This document shows positions 1 through 6,782 of a stretch of DNA of 28,026 bases, piece by piece. The notes under the pieces were generated by a model. That model saw only the letters and a program-made list of their open reading frames with translations, was not told where the DNA came from and ran no database searches. Position 1 is the first letter of the stretch; every line of letters starts with the position of its first letter. Source of the stretch: Euryarchaeota archaeon UBA52 (lineage in GTDB: Archaea > Thermoplasmatota > Poseidoniia > Poseidoniales > Thalassarchaeaceae); assembly GCA_002505455.1 (NCBI GenBank), contig DAVB01000042.1, positions 4,182-32,207 on the forward strand. The letters run 5' to 3'. The position numbers were made by a program, and so were the translations under genes.

Positions 1-114
1 CAGAAGGGTCTAAAGGGAATCTTCACGGCGGCGGAATTCGACGAGATCATGGAGCATGCGATCGAAAGGTGCACTGAACTACGAGACTTGGTCAACAATG
101 CGATAGAGAAGTGA
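1..114 (+). CDS. rrp42: Exosome complex subunit Rrp42, C-terminal fragment
   Basis: Only the last 37 codons are present, because the gene enters from the left edge; it reads in frame 1 to a TGA at 112-114. The fragment (...KGLKGIFTAAEFDEIMEHA..., then ...LRDLVNNAIEK) matches the helical tail of archaeal Rrp42, the catalytically inactive RNase PH-like subunit that pairs with Rrp41 in the exosome ring for 3'-5' RNA decay. The call rests mainly on context: archaeal genomes commonly run rrp4-rrp41-rrp42-rpl37ae, and L37Ae starts 4 nt downstream. The short fragment alone would not be decisive. Confidence 0.72.
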   Translation, partial: QKGLKGIFTAAEFDEIMEHAIERCTELRDLVNNAIEK

Positions 115-118
115 TATC

Positions 119-487
119 ATGGCAAAGAGAACTCAGAAGGCTGGTGCTTCGGCTAGATTCGGACCTCGCTATGGCGTCAGCGTACGTCGACGTGCGGCCT
201 CCGTTCTAAAGAAGAGGAGCAGGAAATTCACATGCCCTAGTTGCCAGTATCAGAAGGTAACCAGGGACGTTGCAGGAATCTGGTCATGTAGCAAGTGCGG
301 TAACAAATTCACAGGTGGTTACTGGGAACCCTTCACAAGGGCCACAGAGGCAAATAGTAGAATCATCCGTCGTGGCAGAGAGGGCGCAACGTCCACAGAT
401 CTCGCAGTTATCGCTCAGCAGGCGGCGCTCGATTACGAGCGTCGTATAGCGGAGGGACCGGTTGATGCCAGCGACGAGGAAGAATGA
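119..487 (+). CDS. rpl37ae: Large ribosomal subunit protein eL43 (L37Ae)
   Basis: This is a zinc-ribbon protein of the 50S subunit, shared by archaea and eukaryotes. The N-terminus (AGASARFGPRYGVSVRRR) is the family signature. A four-cysteine zinc ribbon is intact at C39-x2-C42 and C57-x2-C60, followed by the typical GNKFTGG turn. At 122 residues it is longer than the usual 80-95. The excess is a C-terminal tail of about 30 residues ending in an acidic run (DASDEEE), with no recognised role. The ATG at 119 lies 4 nt after the rrp42 stop. The 3' end overlaps pcc1 by 23 nt, which suggests translational coupling. The separate rpoP gene often found next in archaea is not present. Confidence 0.93.
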   Translation: MAKRTQKAGASARFGPRYGVSVRRRAASVLKKRSRKFTCPSCQYQKVTRDVAGIWSCSKCGNKFTGGYWEPFTRATEANSRIIRRGREGATSTDLAVIAQQAALDYERRIAEGPVDASDEEE

Positions 488-695
488 GTCCGTCAGGGTC
501 TCCGTTTCAATTTCAGCAGATCCTAGATTGGCCGCAGCTCTTCAAACTGAAGTGGAGACTTCCGAGATCCCAAACGGATTTCATTTCGAGATCAATGCAG
601 ATTCGATTAGCGATGCCAGGGCTAGGATGAATACGGTTCTAAGAAGCCTAATTGCAGCACACCGAACCGGTCAGGCCATAGGGGCGTGGGTGTGA
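465..695 (+). CDS. pcc1: KEOPS complex subunit Pcc1
   Basis: A 76-residue protein with the small alpha/beta Pcc1 fold pattern: a VRVSVSISADPRLAAAL strand-helix, a FHFEINADSISDARARMNTVLRS strand-helix, and a short tail. Pcc1 is the dimerisation subunit of KEOPS, which makes the t6A modification at position 37 of ANN-decoding tRNAs. The frame opens with TTG at 462, directly followed by ATG at 465; I chose the ATG. The start lies inside rpl37ae and the stop TGA (693-695) shares one base with the prefoldin beta ATG, so all three are probably co-translated. Its place between L37Ae and prefoldin beta is the usual archaeal one. Sequence conservation in this family is low, so context adds weight. Confidence 0.85.
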   Translation: MPATRKNESVRVSVSISADPRLAAALQTEVETSEIPNGFHFEINADSISDARARMNTVLRSLIAAHRTGQAIGAWV

Positions 696-1006
696 TGCAG
701 TCTGATATTCAATCGATTCAGAGGATAGCACAGGATCTGAACAATATCCGAGGACAACTCCAGACTACGAGGTCACAGGTCGGGGAGATAACAACAACAT
801 TGGAATTACTCGATGAACAACCGGATGACAATGCAGTTTTCAGAGCAGTCGGCCCATTACTCCTCGAAGTGGGAGATAGGTCGAAACTCAAGGATACGCT
901 GAATGGTACCCTGGAAGCCCTCAAAGACCATTCATCTAAGCTAGAAGATCTGGAGCAGCAGCTGCTCAATGAGTATGAGCGCCTCTCCGCACAAATCGAA
1001 TCATGA
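695..1006 (+). CDS. pfdB: Prefoldin subunit beta
   Basis: A 103-residue protein with two long heptad-patterned helices (roughly residues 3-43 and 68-103) separated by a short beta segment (AVFRAVGPLLLEVGDRSKLKDTL). This is the coiled-coil/beta-hairpin/coiled-coil layout of beta-class prefoldin. Two alpha and four beta subunits form a jellyfish-shaped chaperone that hands unfolded proteins to the thermosome. GTG codons at 686 and 692 are in frame, but the ATG at 695 overlaps the pcc1 stop by one base (TGATG) and is the likelier start. It is slightly shorter than the usual 110-125 residues. The next archaeal superoperon member, a DUF3194 gene, is missing and a DHH phosphoesterase follows directly. 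Confidence 0.9.
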   Translation: MQSDIQSIQRIAQDLNNIRGQLQTTRSQVGEITTTLELLDEQPDDNAVFRAVGPLLLEVGDRSKLKDTLNGTLEALKDHSSKLEDLEQQLLNEYERLSAQIES

Positions 1007-1013
1007 AAGGAGG
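1005..1013 (+). promoter_or_regulatory. Strong Shine-Dalgarno sequence for the DHH gene
   Basis: GAAAGGAGG ends 6 nt before the ATG at 1020 and overlaps the prefoldin beta stop codon. It is one of the clearest ribosome binding sites in the window and fixes the DHH start. Most other genes here have weak or no such site. Confidence 0.7.
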
Positions 1014-1019
1014 CCTTGA

Positions 1020-2006
1020 ATGGTCCTTAAGGCTCGAATTGAGGATCTCAAACCATGGATATCCTCCCTTGGGGATGGGGCAATTGCCGTATTATCCCAC
1101 AAAAACGGGGATATGGACACTATTGGCTCAGCTACGGTACTCGCTGATTGGATAGGGCCAAGAGCTCGTGCAACCGGACTCCACGCAGATAAGGTGTCTA
1201 AGAGAATGCTTCAGAGAACGGGGATGGAGTTCAGATGGATGGACCAGCGTCATCCAACGCTACCGAGGATGCTGTCTGGAATCATAGCAGTGGACACTGG
1301 AGGCCCCTCTCAAGTCGGAATTGAGATGCCTGAGGCGACTCCGATGTTTGTCATCGACCATCATGCAAGCTCTTCAGACCAATGGCCAGAACATACTATG
1401 CTTCTATCCTGCGACGCATCATCGACATGCCAGATAATACTCGAATTGATACTTCAGGACAGTGGCAAGATCCCCCTTAAATGGGCAGAAATGATGTATG
1501 CAGGCATAGTGACAGATACTGGGCGGTTCAAGCATGGATCAGAGAATGGCCACAGGAGCGTAGTTCTACTTTTGGACAACAGCGATCTCAGACCAGAGGA
1601 CGTACTCCAAACAATAGAGGGAGATGGCCTGCCAATGGATCAAAGGAAGAGGATACTTTGTTCCGTATCTTCCATGGAGATACACCATTGTGGTGGAATG
1701 ATAGTCGCCACAGCGAAAGGCGGTAGCCATGAATCTAGGATAGCCACATCTTTGATCTCGTCAGGTGCCGACGCCTCTATCGTTACGAAACGTCTTGAAG
1801 ATGGGAACATTAGGATTACTGCCCGAGCCTCATGGGGATCGATAGAGTCCGGATTAGATTTGGGGGCTATTATGACCTCGCTCGCTATTGCCAAGGGCGG
1901 TCAGGGCGGCGGACATACTGGCGCTGCGGGATGGATGGGAAATACCAATCGAGGAGAGGCAATAGCATTTTTACTCGCCGAGATAGGAATTCAGGCCAGA
2001 GGGTGA
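1020..2006 (+). CDS. DHH/DHHA1-family phosphoesterase (NrnA/RecJ-like)
   Basis: A 328-residue metal-dependent phosphoesterase. The DHH domain carries the full motif set: H27 with D31-x-D33 (SHKNGDMDTIGS), D92 (AVDTGG), D113-H114-H115 (the DHH triad in VIDHHAS) and D166 (GIVTDTGRF). The C-terminal DHHA1 domain has its substrate-binding GGGH at 296-299. These residues bind two Mn ions in NrnA-type oligoribonucleases/pAp phosphatases and in RecJ-like nucleases. The length and the compact DHH-DHHA1 layout fit the NrnA-like group better than RecJ/GAN, which carry extra domains. Sitting downstream of exosome genes, it could finish short RNA fragments, but that is inference. A DHH gene after prefoldin beta is a recurrent archaeal arrangement. 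Confidence 0.88.
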   Translation: MVLKARIEDLKPWISSLGDGAIAVLSHKNGDMDTIGSATVLADWIGPRARATGLHADKVSKRMLQRTGMEFRWMDQRHPTLPRMLSGIIAVDTGGPSQVGIEMPEATPMFVIDHHASSSDQWPEHTMLLSCDASSTCQIILELILQDSGKIPLKWAEMMYAGIVTDTGRFKHGSENGHRSVVLLLDNSDLRPEDVLQTIEGDGLPMDQRKRILCSVSSMEIHHCGGMIVATAKGGSHESRIATSLISSGADASIVTKRLEDGNIRITARASWGSIESGLDLGAIMTSLAIAKGGQGGGHTGAAGWMGNTNRGEAIAFLLAEIGIQARG

Positions 2007-2031
2007 TTAAATTACTGCGACTGAACTTGAC

Positions 2032-2928
2032 ATGGCGCTATCTATGGATTTTGCCGGGCAGCTAGAGTCAGAGGAAATCCTCAAACTTTCTCCGCTGAGG
2101 AGGGATATATTGAGACTCTCCAGATCTATTTCAGAAGGAGATATAGCCTTCGCTATAGGCCTCTCAGAAGAACTACTGAACCGATCCAGGGGCAGTGAAG
2201 AGCGCGATATTGAGGCAGAGGCAAGAATACGACTAGATAGGGCACTGATTGGAGCAGTTGAGGAATCCCAGGTAGGAGCCGAATTACGGTGGTCGGCTGA
2301 AAGACTCTCATCAATCCATCACGGCTCATCTGGTCATGCTCTAGCACTTCTGAATCTGGCTGGTTGGCATGCATCTCTGGGTGAGAGCATGATGGCTCTG
2401 GCGATCCATAGCGAAATAACGCCTATGGCCGGACATCCAAACGATCTCATAGCACTCTCAAGATTAGAGGTCGGCAGACTCCACCTTGGACTTGGTGATG
2501 ACGAATCCGCCCTCCGACATTTATGGTCTTCCGCATCGAGATTCGAATCTGAGGGCATGCAAGGCGAGGAAGCCATAGCGCTACTCGAGTGGTTGGATAT
2601 CGCACTCGATATTCTATCCCCTGAAGCAAGAACCATGGACGAGGTAATCAGGGACGCAGCACCAAGGGACCCTAAGACAAGGACTTCTGCGATGGCCCAT
2701 CCCGAAGATGCGTCGACAGTCGCCCTGAGGCTCGCTGAAACTATCTTGGAAGACCTATCAGGTTCCGAGAGACCAGATCTAGGTCTCCTCGTTGATGCTG
2801 CTTTATGCCTCAGATCCGAGACTCTTGCACAACTCCTCGCCTCAAAGTGCGAGGACATTGAAGATACCGAGGTTGTGAAGTGGATTCAGGAACTTAATCT
2901 GAATGATTCGGAATCAGACCAATCATGA
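2032..2928 (+). CDS. Helical-repeat (TPR-like) protein of unknown function
   Basis: I do not recognise a family. The 298-residue product is acidic and almost entirely helical, with alanine/leucine-rich pairs of helices of TPR-like length (for example HALALLNLAGWHASLGESMMALAIHS and LEVGRLHLGLGDDESALRHL). It has no signal peptide, membrane segment or catalytic motif. TPR-like arrays normally act as protein-binding scaffolds. It starts 25 nt after the DHH stop at the first ATG (an ATT at 2011 is also in frame) and is probably the last gene of this operon. Its last 43 nt overlap the convergent Nudix gene, so both 3' coding ends are read on both strands. Confidence 0.72.
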   Translation: MALSMDFAGQLESEEILKLSPLRRDILRLSRSISEGDIAFAIGLSEELLNRSRGSEERDIEAEARIRLDRALIGAVEESQVGAELRWSAERLSSIHHGSSGHALALLNLAGWHASLGESMMALAIHSEITPMAGHPNDLIALSRLEVGRLHLGLGDDESALRHLWSSASRFESEGMQGEEAIALLEWLDIALDILSPEARTMDEVIRDAAPRDPKTRTSAMAHPEDASTVALRLAETILEDLSGSERPDLGLLVDAALCLRSETLAQLLASKCEDIEDTEVVKWIQELNLNDSESDQS

Positions 2929-3296
2929 TTTCTGACTCTTTCGATCTCTGCCTCATCCCATTTCTTCATCTCAGGGATTTCAAGACACCATCCGACTTCA
3001 GTTATCCGTTTATCCTGACTTTCCCATCCTATTGGTTCTGGAACCTCCTTCACCTCTATCTTCACCAAGTCTCCCCCTTCAAAGAAACCCTTCTCTATGT
3101 GGGTCGCGACTCCAAGAAAACCCACTTCTTCGAATAATTCTCTCAATGCAGCTTCCTCGGGCGATTCCCCATTTTCTATCCACCCTCCGGGCAATTCCCA
3201 TCCGCGTTCGATATCATTGACCATTATCCATGCTTCCGGATCATCGTTCTTCGTCTGAGATGAAGTCACCCAACATAGTGAGAATCGCCTATTCAT
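2886..3296 (-). CDS. Nudix hydrolase
   Basis: A 136-residue protein with a complete Nudix box at residues 38-60, matching GX5EX7REUXEEXGU: G38, E44, then R52-E53-L54 and E56-E57-V58-G59-F60. These residues bind the divalent metal used to cleave a nucleoside diphosphate linked to some other group. The substrate cannot be read from the sequence. The length is typical of a single-domain Nudix enzyme. The ATG at 3296 overlaps the stop of the upstream TPR gene by 4 nt (ATGA), so translation is probably coupled and it is the last gene of the ubiD-TPR-nudix operon. Its 3' end runs 43 nt into the opposing helical-repeat gene. Confidence 0.9.
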   Translation of the reverse strand: MNRRFSLCWVTSSQTKNDDPEAWIMVNDIERGWELPGGWIENGESPEEAALRELFEEVGFLGVATHIEKGFFEGGDLVKIEVKEVPEPIGWESQDKRITEVGWCLEIPEMKKWDEAEIERVRNHDWSDSESFRLSS

Positions 3297-4246
3297 TGCA
3301 TAGCCTCGGATATTTCATTCATGAGATGCTCGGCTTCGAGGTCCCCTTCAGCAGCCCTTCTCCGTGCGAGAAAGAATGCCTCATTTAGTCTGCCTGATTC
3401 CATAAGGGCCTTAATCGGATTGACCGACTCGACTTCCTCGTCTTGATTGAAGATGGGATTCGACTCGACTCCGGCTAGAAGACGCATCCCTTCCAAGAAC
3501 TCAGCACGACTTTCTACAGGAGGCTTTTTCCAAGGTAGTTTTCGGTCCCCATCCATCTTGGCCCCCATCCGTTCGATGAACCGATCACGCTCTTCGCAGG
3601 ATGGATAGCATACCTGAGCCTGATCATAACAATGCCACGCCTCATCTGTAGACCCGCGCCTCTCATGGATCCTCCCGAGCTTAGTCCACGCCTCATGATT
3701 CATCGGCCGCTGCGCCAAGAGTATCGTTGCATGTTCCAAATATTCATCTTCAAATCCATTTTCAAGTGCCCGCTCCAGCCTTCTTGAAAATAGGAGATTC
3801 GACCGAGGATCTGTAAAGTCCAATGATTTTATCTTATTCAGCAGGTCCTCAATTGGATTTTCCAGTGCCCACCATTCATCTGGATCAAGGGGGTCTATTC
3901 GGAGTGATTCGGAAAGAATTGAGGTACCGTGCAGGAGCATATCTACGTCTTTTAGCATATCAGTTAGATTCGGATCTCTGCCAAGTACGCTGAATAAGTC
4001 TTTCAGAGCAGCAGAGACGCCACCTTCATCCTTTATAGCGATTCTAGACCTCACTAGAGTTTTCCAATTTTTTGGATTCGTAAAATCATGAAGAACTGCT
4101 TTGGAGGCCATCTGCTCGCCCCATATGGCATCACCTTCATTGCCAGATGAGAGAAACCTCTCCGCTTGGGTTCTGTATCTGTCTCCCAGACTCCTTCTTG
4201 GGTGGAGGAGTCGCGACTCAAGCCTACTGTCGGCAGAATTGCTCAT
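3293..4246 (-). CDS. TPR-repeat protein of unknown function
   Basis: A 317-residue soluble, mostly helical protein. One clear tetratricopeptide repeat lies at about residues 184-217 (HEAWTKLGRIHERRGSTDEA, then W-x2-YDQAQVCYP), with weaker repeat-like helices before it and a shorter helical hairpin near the C-terminus (LMESGRLNEAFFLARRRAAEG). No signal peptide, transmembrane span or catalytic motif is visible. Start and stop each overlap a neighbour by 4 nt (ATGA at 4243-4246 with ubiD and 3293-3296 with nudix), so the three genes are one tightly coupled unit. TPR proteins mediate protein contacts; a partner among its operon neighbours is possible but not shown. Confidence 0.75.
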   Translation of the reverse strand: MSNSADSRLESRLLHPRRSLGDRYRTQAERFLSSGNEGDAIWGEQMASKAVLHDFTNPKNWKTLVRSRIAIKDEGGVSAALKDLFSVLGRDPNLTDMLKDVDMLLHGTSILSESLRIDPLDPDEWWALENPIEDLLNKIKSLDFTDPRSNLLFSRRLERALENGFEDEYLEHATILLAQRPMNHEAWTKLGRIHERRGSTDEAWHCYDQAQVCYPSCEERDRFIERMGAKMDGDRKLPWKKPPVESRAEFLEGMRLLAGVESNPIFNQDEEVESVNPIKALMESGRLNEAFFLARRRAAEGDLEAEHLMNEISEAMQ

Positions 4247-5514
4247 ACGGCGCTCCTGAATGCAGAATCGTCACTCCCCGCTTTGATAGTTGCATCCATG
4301 CCTATTTTGCTTGTTTTTCCATCGTTATAGCGGCTGGGATCTAACGAAGAGCCTTTCTGATCGCTCAGAATGACCGTATCCCGATCTGGTTGCCACCTTG
4401 TCATTAGGGCCCATTCAACTCTGACAGGGTCTGCGATGTCAATATCCGTGTCTACAACAACAACTTGTTTCATGGATCCATGGCCCTTTATGGCTGCCTC
4501 GATCGCCTTTCGCCCGTCTCCGGGCTCTTCGGGAACAATCTGAACAACTGCGGATAGCCATCCAGAACCCCCGTCCGTCAGATGCACATCGGTACATTTG
4601 ACAACCTCTGACACTGCTTTCTTTATGGTGGGCGCCCTTGGGAGCCCCATTAGTGTCCTGTGCTCTCTTTCAGCCGGTATCAGGGCATGAAAAATTGGCT
4701 CGTCTCTGTAATGGACTGAGTCATACTCTATCACCGACTCCTGTCTGACATCATCCAGGGTACCAGTGATATCCACATACGGCCCCTCGTCACTTCTGTC
4801 CGACGTTATCCTCGCTTCCATGGCGTACTCTGCATCAGCAGGAACGGCAATACCATTGTCAAGAGTTACCACTCTTAGGGGCGTACCGTGAATCCTCCTG
4901 TGTAATGCAGCCGCGACCTTCAACTCATCTATGTGCTCATTGAATGACATTGCTGCAGCCAACAATACAGTGGGATCCGGGGCATTTACAACGCATATAG
5001 AGACCTCACTACCATCCGAGTGAGCAGAATCAACCATTGTTTTCAGATGCCTCGGGACGAACCTCGAGACGCAACTGGCAGAGTCTCTCAGATACTGTCT
5101 GTGGAATGATACGTTCCGTACCCCGTCGTGCTGAGCTATTATGATTGAAGCAGATTGGTATCTCCCCCTGTCGGCCCTATGGTGCCACGGTATTGGTATC
5201 GAGTGAAGATCAACCTCGTCCTGTCTGTTCTGTAGAACGGCAGCATTGCGACGATCCACCTCAATAGGATCTTCGGGGTTATCCATGGCCCATGCCAGTA
5301 TGTCGATCAACTCCCCCGGCTCTATTGAGAATGCTTCGCATAGCCTCTCCCTAACTAGGACATTTGCAGCCGCCTTGTGTCCCGGGCATTCAGAGATATT
5401 TTCGAAGACCATCGCTACATGCCCCCCCGAACGAGAAACATCCAGTATGCCATGATTCACCGATATAGCCTCCGAATGACGGGCGACGCCGCCCAGCAAA
5501 TCCCTGAAGGCCAT
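4243..5514 (-). CDS. UbiD-family decarboxylase; candidate anhydromevalonate phosphate decarboxylase
   Basis: A 423-residue member of the UbiD family, which uses prenylated FMN to decarboxylate unsaturated acids. Family marks: N134 and R139 (NVSFHRQ, cofactor/metal binding), E243-G-P-Y-V-D248 (the catalytic E...E/D stretch), the DIDIADPVRVEWALMTR segment near 357-373 and the GMDATIK tail near 405-411. It is shorter than bacterial UbiD (about 490) and near the size of archaeal anhydromevalonate phosphate decarboxylase (AMPD), which makes isopentenyl phosphate in the archaeal mevalonate pathway. IPK, the next enzyme, lies in the same window (10687-11487), which supports but does not prove the AMPD role. 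First gene of a three-gene operon, divergent from rps12. Confidence 0.85.
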   Translation of the reverse strand: MAFRDLLGGVARHSEAISVNHGILDVSRSGGHVAMVFENISECPGHKAAANVLVRERLCEAFSIEPGELIDILAWAMDNPEDPIEVDRRNAAVLQNRQDEVDLHSIPIPWHHRADRGRYQSASIIIAQHDGVRNVSFHRQYLRDSASCVSRFVPRHLKTMVDSAHSDGSEVSICVVNAPDPTVLLAAAMSFNEHIDELKVAAALHRRIHGTPLRVVTLDNGIAVPADAEYAMEARITSDRSDEGPYVDITGTLDDVRQESVIEYDSVHYRDEPIFHALIPAEREHRTLMGLPRAPTIKKAVSEVVKCTDVHLTDGGSGWLSAVVQIVPEEPGDGRKAIEAAIKGHGSMKQVVVVDTDIDIADPVRVEWALMTRWQPDRDTVILSDQKGSSLDPSRYNDGKTSKIGMDATIKAGSDDSAFRSAV

Positions 5515-5592
5515 GTTGCTCGGTTCGGTATCGTGTGCTTGAATGTTGAGGGGCCAATGGTCGAGTTGCTGCCATCTCTCCCTGCGTCACGC

Positions 5593-5600
5593 TCTTATAC
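5593..5600 (+). promoter_or_regulatory. Possible TATA box for the rps12-rps7 operon
   Basis: TCTTATAC lies about 40 nt before the proposed rps12 start, in the 124-nt gap separating divergent ubiD and rps12. The position fits an archaeal box A with a short leader holding the ribosome site at 5626-5632. The match to the consensus is imperfect and no clear BRE was seen. Confidence 0.3.
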
Positions 5601-5625
5601 CCCGGGCAGGTGGCGTCGCCTGCTT

Positions 5626-5632
5626 AGGGGTG
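5626..5632 (+). promoter_or_regulatory. Shine-Dalgarno-like site supporting the TTG start of rps12
   Basis: AGGGGTG ends 6 nt before the TTG at 5639, close to ideal spacing. It helps choose this start over the downstream ATG at 5669, which would remove the conserved N-terminus of archaeal S12. Confidence 0.45.
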
Positions 5633-5638
5633 CGTCAC

Positions 5639-6079
5639 TTGGGTCAAGGATTGTTTTCAGGACCAAAGATGAAGGGTGATCGCAAGAAATTTAGGTGGAA
5701 GGAGCGTAAGTTCAAACAACGCCAAGATAAGCGCAAAGCTGGAGGCGTGTTGAAGCACGATCCCCTCATGGGTAGCACTCAAGCAAAGGGCATAGTCATT
5801 GAGAAAGTCGGTATCGAGGCCAAGCAGCCCAACTCAGGCATCAGGAAAGCCGTGAAGATCTCCTTAATACGAACAGGAAACAAGCTGACTGCATTCGCAC
5901 CTGGGGATGGAGCGATATCATTTATCGATGAGCATGACGAGGTCATGGTTGAAGGCATAGGCGGTCGAATGGGAAGATCTTACGGAGACTTGCCCGGTGT
6001 TAGATTCAAAGTCATCAAAGTGAATGGTGTCTCTCTTGATGAGATGGTCCGCGGACGTAAGGAGAAGCCTGTAAGGTGA
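5639..6079 (+). CDS. rps12: Small ribosomal subunit protein uS12 (S12)
   Basis: S12 sits at the decoding centre of the 30S subunit. The invariant loops are intact: KVGIEAKQPNSGIRKAV, FAPGDGAISFIDEHDEV and the terminal RGRKEKPVR. The frame stays open upstream to 5543, but homology begins at GQGLFSGPKMKGDRKKFRW, which parallels the GLFAARKLK..RKKFRW start of archaeal S12. I therefore chose TTG at 5639 (146 residues, normal family length), helped by the AGGGGTG site. GTG at 5630 is the alternative; ATG at 5669 would cut off conserved residues. It opens the rps12-rps7 unit, divergent from ubiD. The nusA-like gene often found upstream in archaea is absent. Confidence 0.93.
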   Translation: MGQGLFSGPKMKGDRKKFRWKERKFKQRQDKRKAGGVLKHDPLMGSTQAKGIVIEKVGIEAKQPNSGIRKAVKISLIRTGNKLTAFAPGDGAISFIDEHDEVMVEGIGGRMGRSYGDLPGVRFKVIKVNGVSLDEMVRGRKEKPVR

Positions 6080-6084
6080 TCAAT

Positions 6085-6699
6085 ATGTCCGATGATGAAG
6101 TTCTGAAGCATGAGCAGCAGGCTGCTATAGCCGGTATAGGAACGATGGTCTTCGGGAAGTGGGATGCAACGGAAGTAACTTGTAACGACCCGGGGCTAGC
6201 CCCCTATGTCAATCTCACAACCATCGGAACCCCTCATAGCGGAGGAAGGCACGCAAGGGTATGGTTTGGAAAATCCAAGCTTTCCATCATAGAGCGGTTC
6301 ATCAACAGCCTCATGAGAACTGGAAAATACGCTGGCAAAAAACAGCACTGTGCGAAGGCATTCGAGGCAGCACTAGACTCTATGGCTGAGAGAAAAGGGG
6401 AAAACCCTCTGCAGCTTTTCATCGACGCAGTCGTGAATTCTGCACCCTGTGAAGAGATAACCAGGATAAAATTCGGTGCTGTAAGCCAGCCCAAGGCAGT
6501 CGACTCGTCACCCAGTAGAAGGCTGGACACCGCAATGAGAAATCTTGCCAAGGGGTGCGCTGCAGCCACAGCAAAGAGTACGAGAACTCTGACTCAGGGA
6601 ATTATATCTGAACTCAGCAAGGCTTCCGAGGGAGACATCGCCTCATTCGCAGTGTCTAAGCGCGAGGAAATCGAGCGCATTGCCGCATCCGCAAGATGA
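6085..6699 (+). CDS. rps7: Small ribosomal subunit protein uS7 (S7)
   Basis: S7 nucleates assembly of the 30S head and contacts the E-site tRNA and mRNA exit. Archaeal marks are the IIERFINSLMR..KYAGKKQHCAKAF block, the NSAPCEEITRIKFGAVSQPKAVD segment and the PSRRLDTAMRNLAKG block. The frame opens with GTG at 6076, overlapping the rps12 stop, but the ATG at 6085 is preceded by GGTGATC (6075-6081), an exact match to the archaeal 16S 3' end, so I chose 6085 (204 residues). It is co-transcribed with rps12 and followed by an 83-nt gap before aEF-2. Confidence 0.94.
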   Translation: MSDDEVLKHEQQAAIAGIGTMVFGKWDATEVTCNDPGLAPYVNLTTIGTPHSGGRHARVWFGKSKLSIIERFINSLMRTGKYAGKKQHCAKAFEAALDSMAERKGENPLQLFIDAVVNSAPCEEITRIKFGAVSQPKAVDSSPSRRLDTAMRNLAKGCAAATAKSTRTLTQGIISELSKASEGDIASFAVSKREEIERIAASAR

Positions 6700-6735
6700 T
6701 TCAGCCGCTCATTTCGAGTACGTCCGTACGGTCGG

Positions 6736-6743
6736 CTTTATGA
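6736..6743 (+). promoter_or_regulatory. Possible TATA box for the aEF-2 gene
   Basis: CTTTATGA lies 40 nt before the aEF-2 ATG, within the 83-nt gap after rps7, at the right distance for an archaeal promoter with a short leader. The perfect palindrome CCGTACGG lies just upstream (6724-6731). The assignment rests on position and AT content only. Confidence 0.33.
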
Positions 6744-6782
6744 ACCTCTCAAAAGTCGCCCGAACCGTCAGTGGTGTGCTAA

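Noticed and set aside
2334..2858. 174-codon minus-strand open frame
   Set aside because: It is a serine-rich shadow opposite the helical-repeat gene, with no domain or ribosome site.
5543..5638. Upstream extension of the rps12 frame
   Set aside because: The extra residues (SSCCHLSLRHALIPRAG...) show no ribosomal-protein similarity and overlap the likely promoter region between divergent genes.
6724..6731. CCGTACGG palindrome upstream of aEF-2 as an operator
   Set aside because: It is only 8 bp, no second copy was noticed, and nothing ties it to a regulator.
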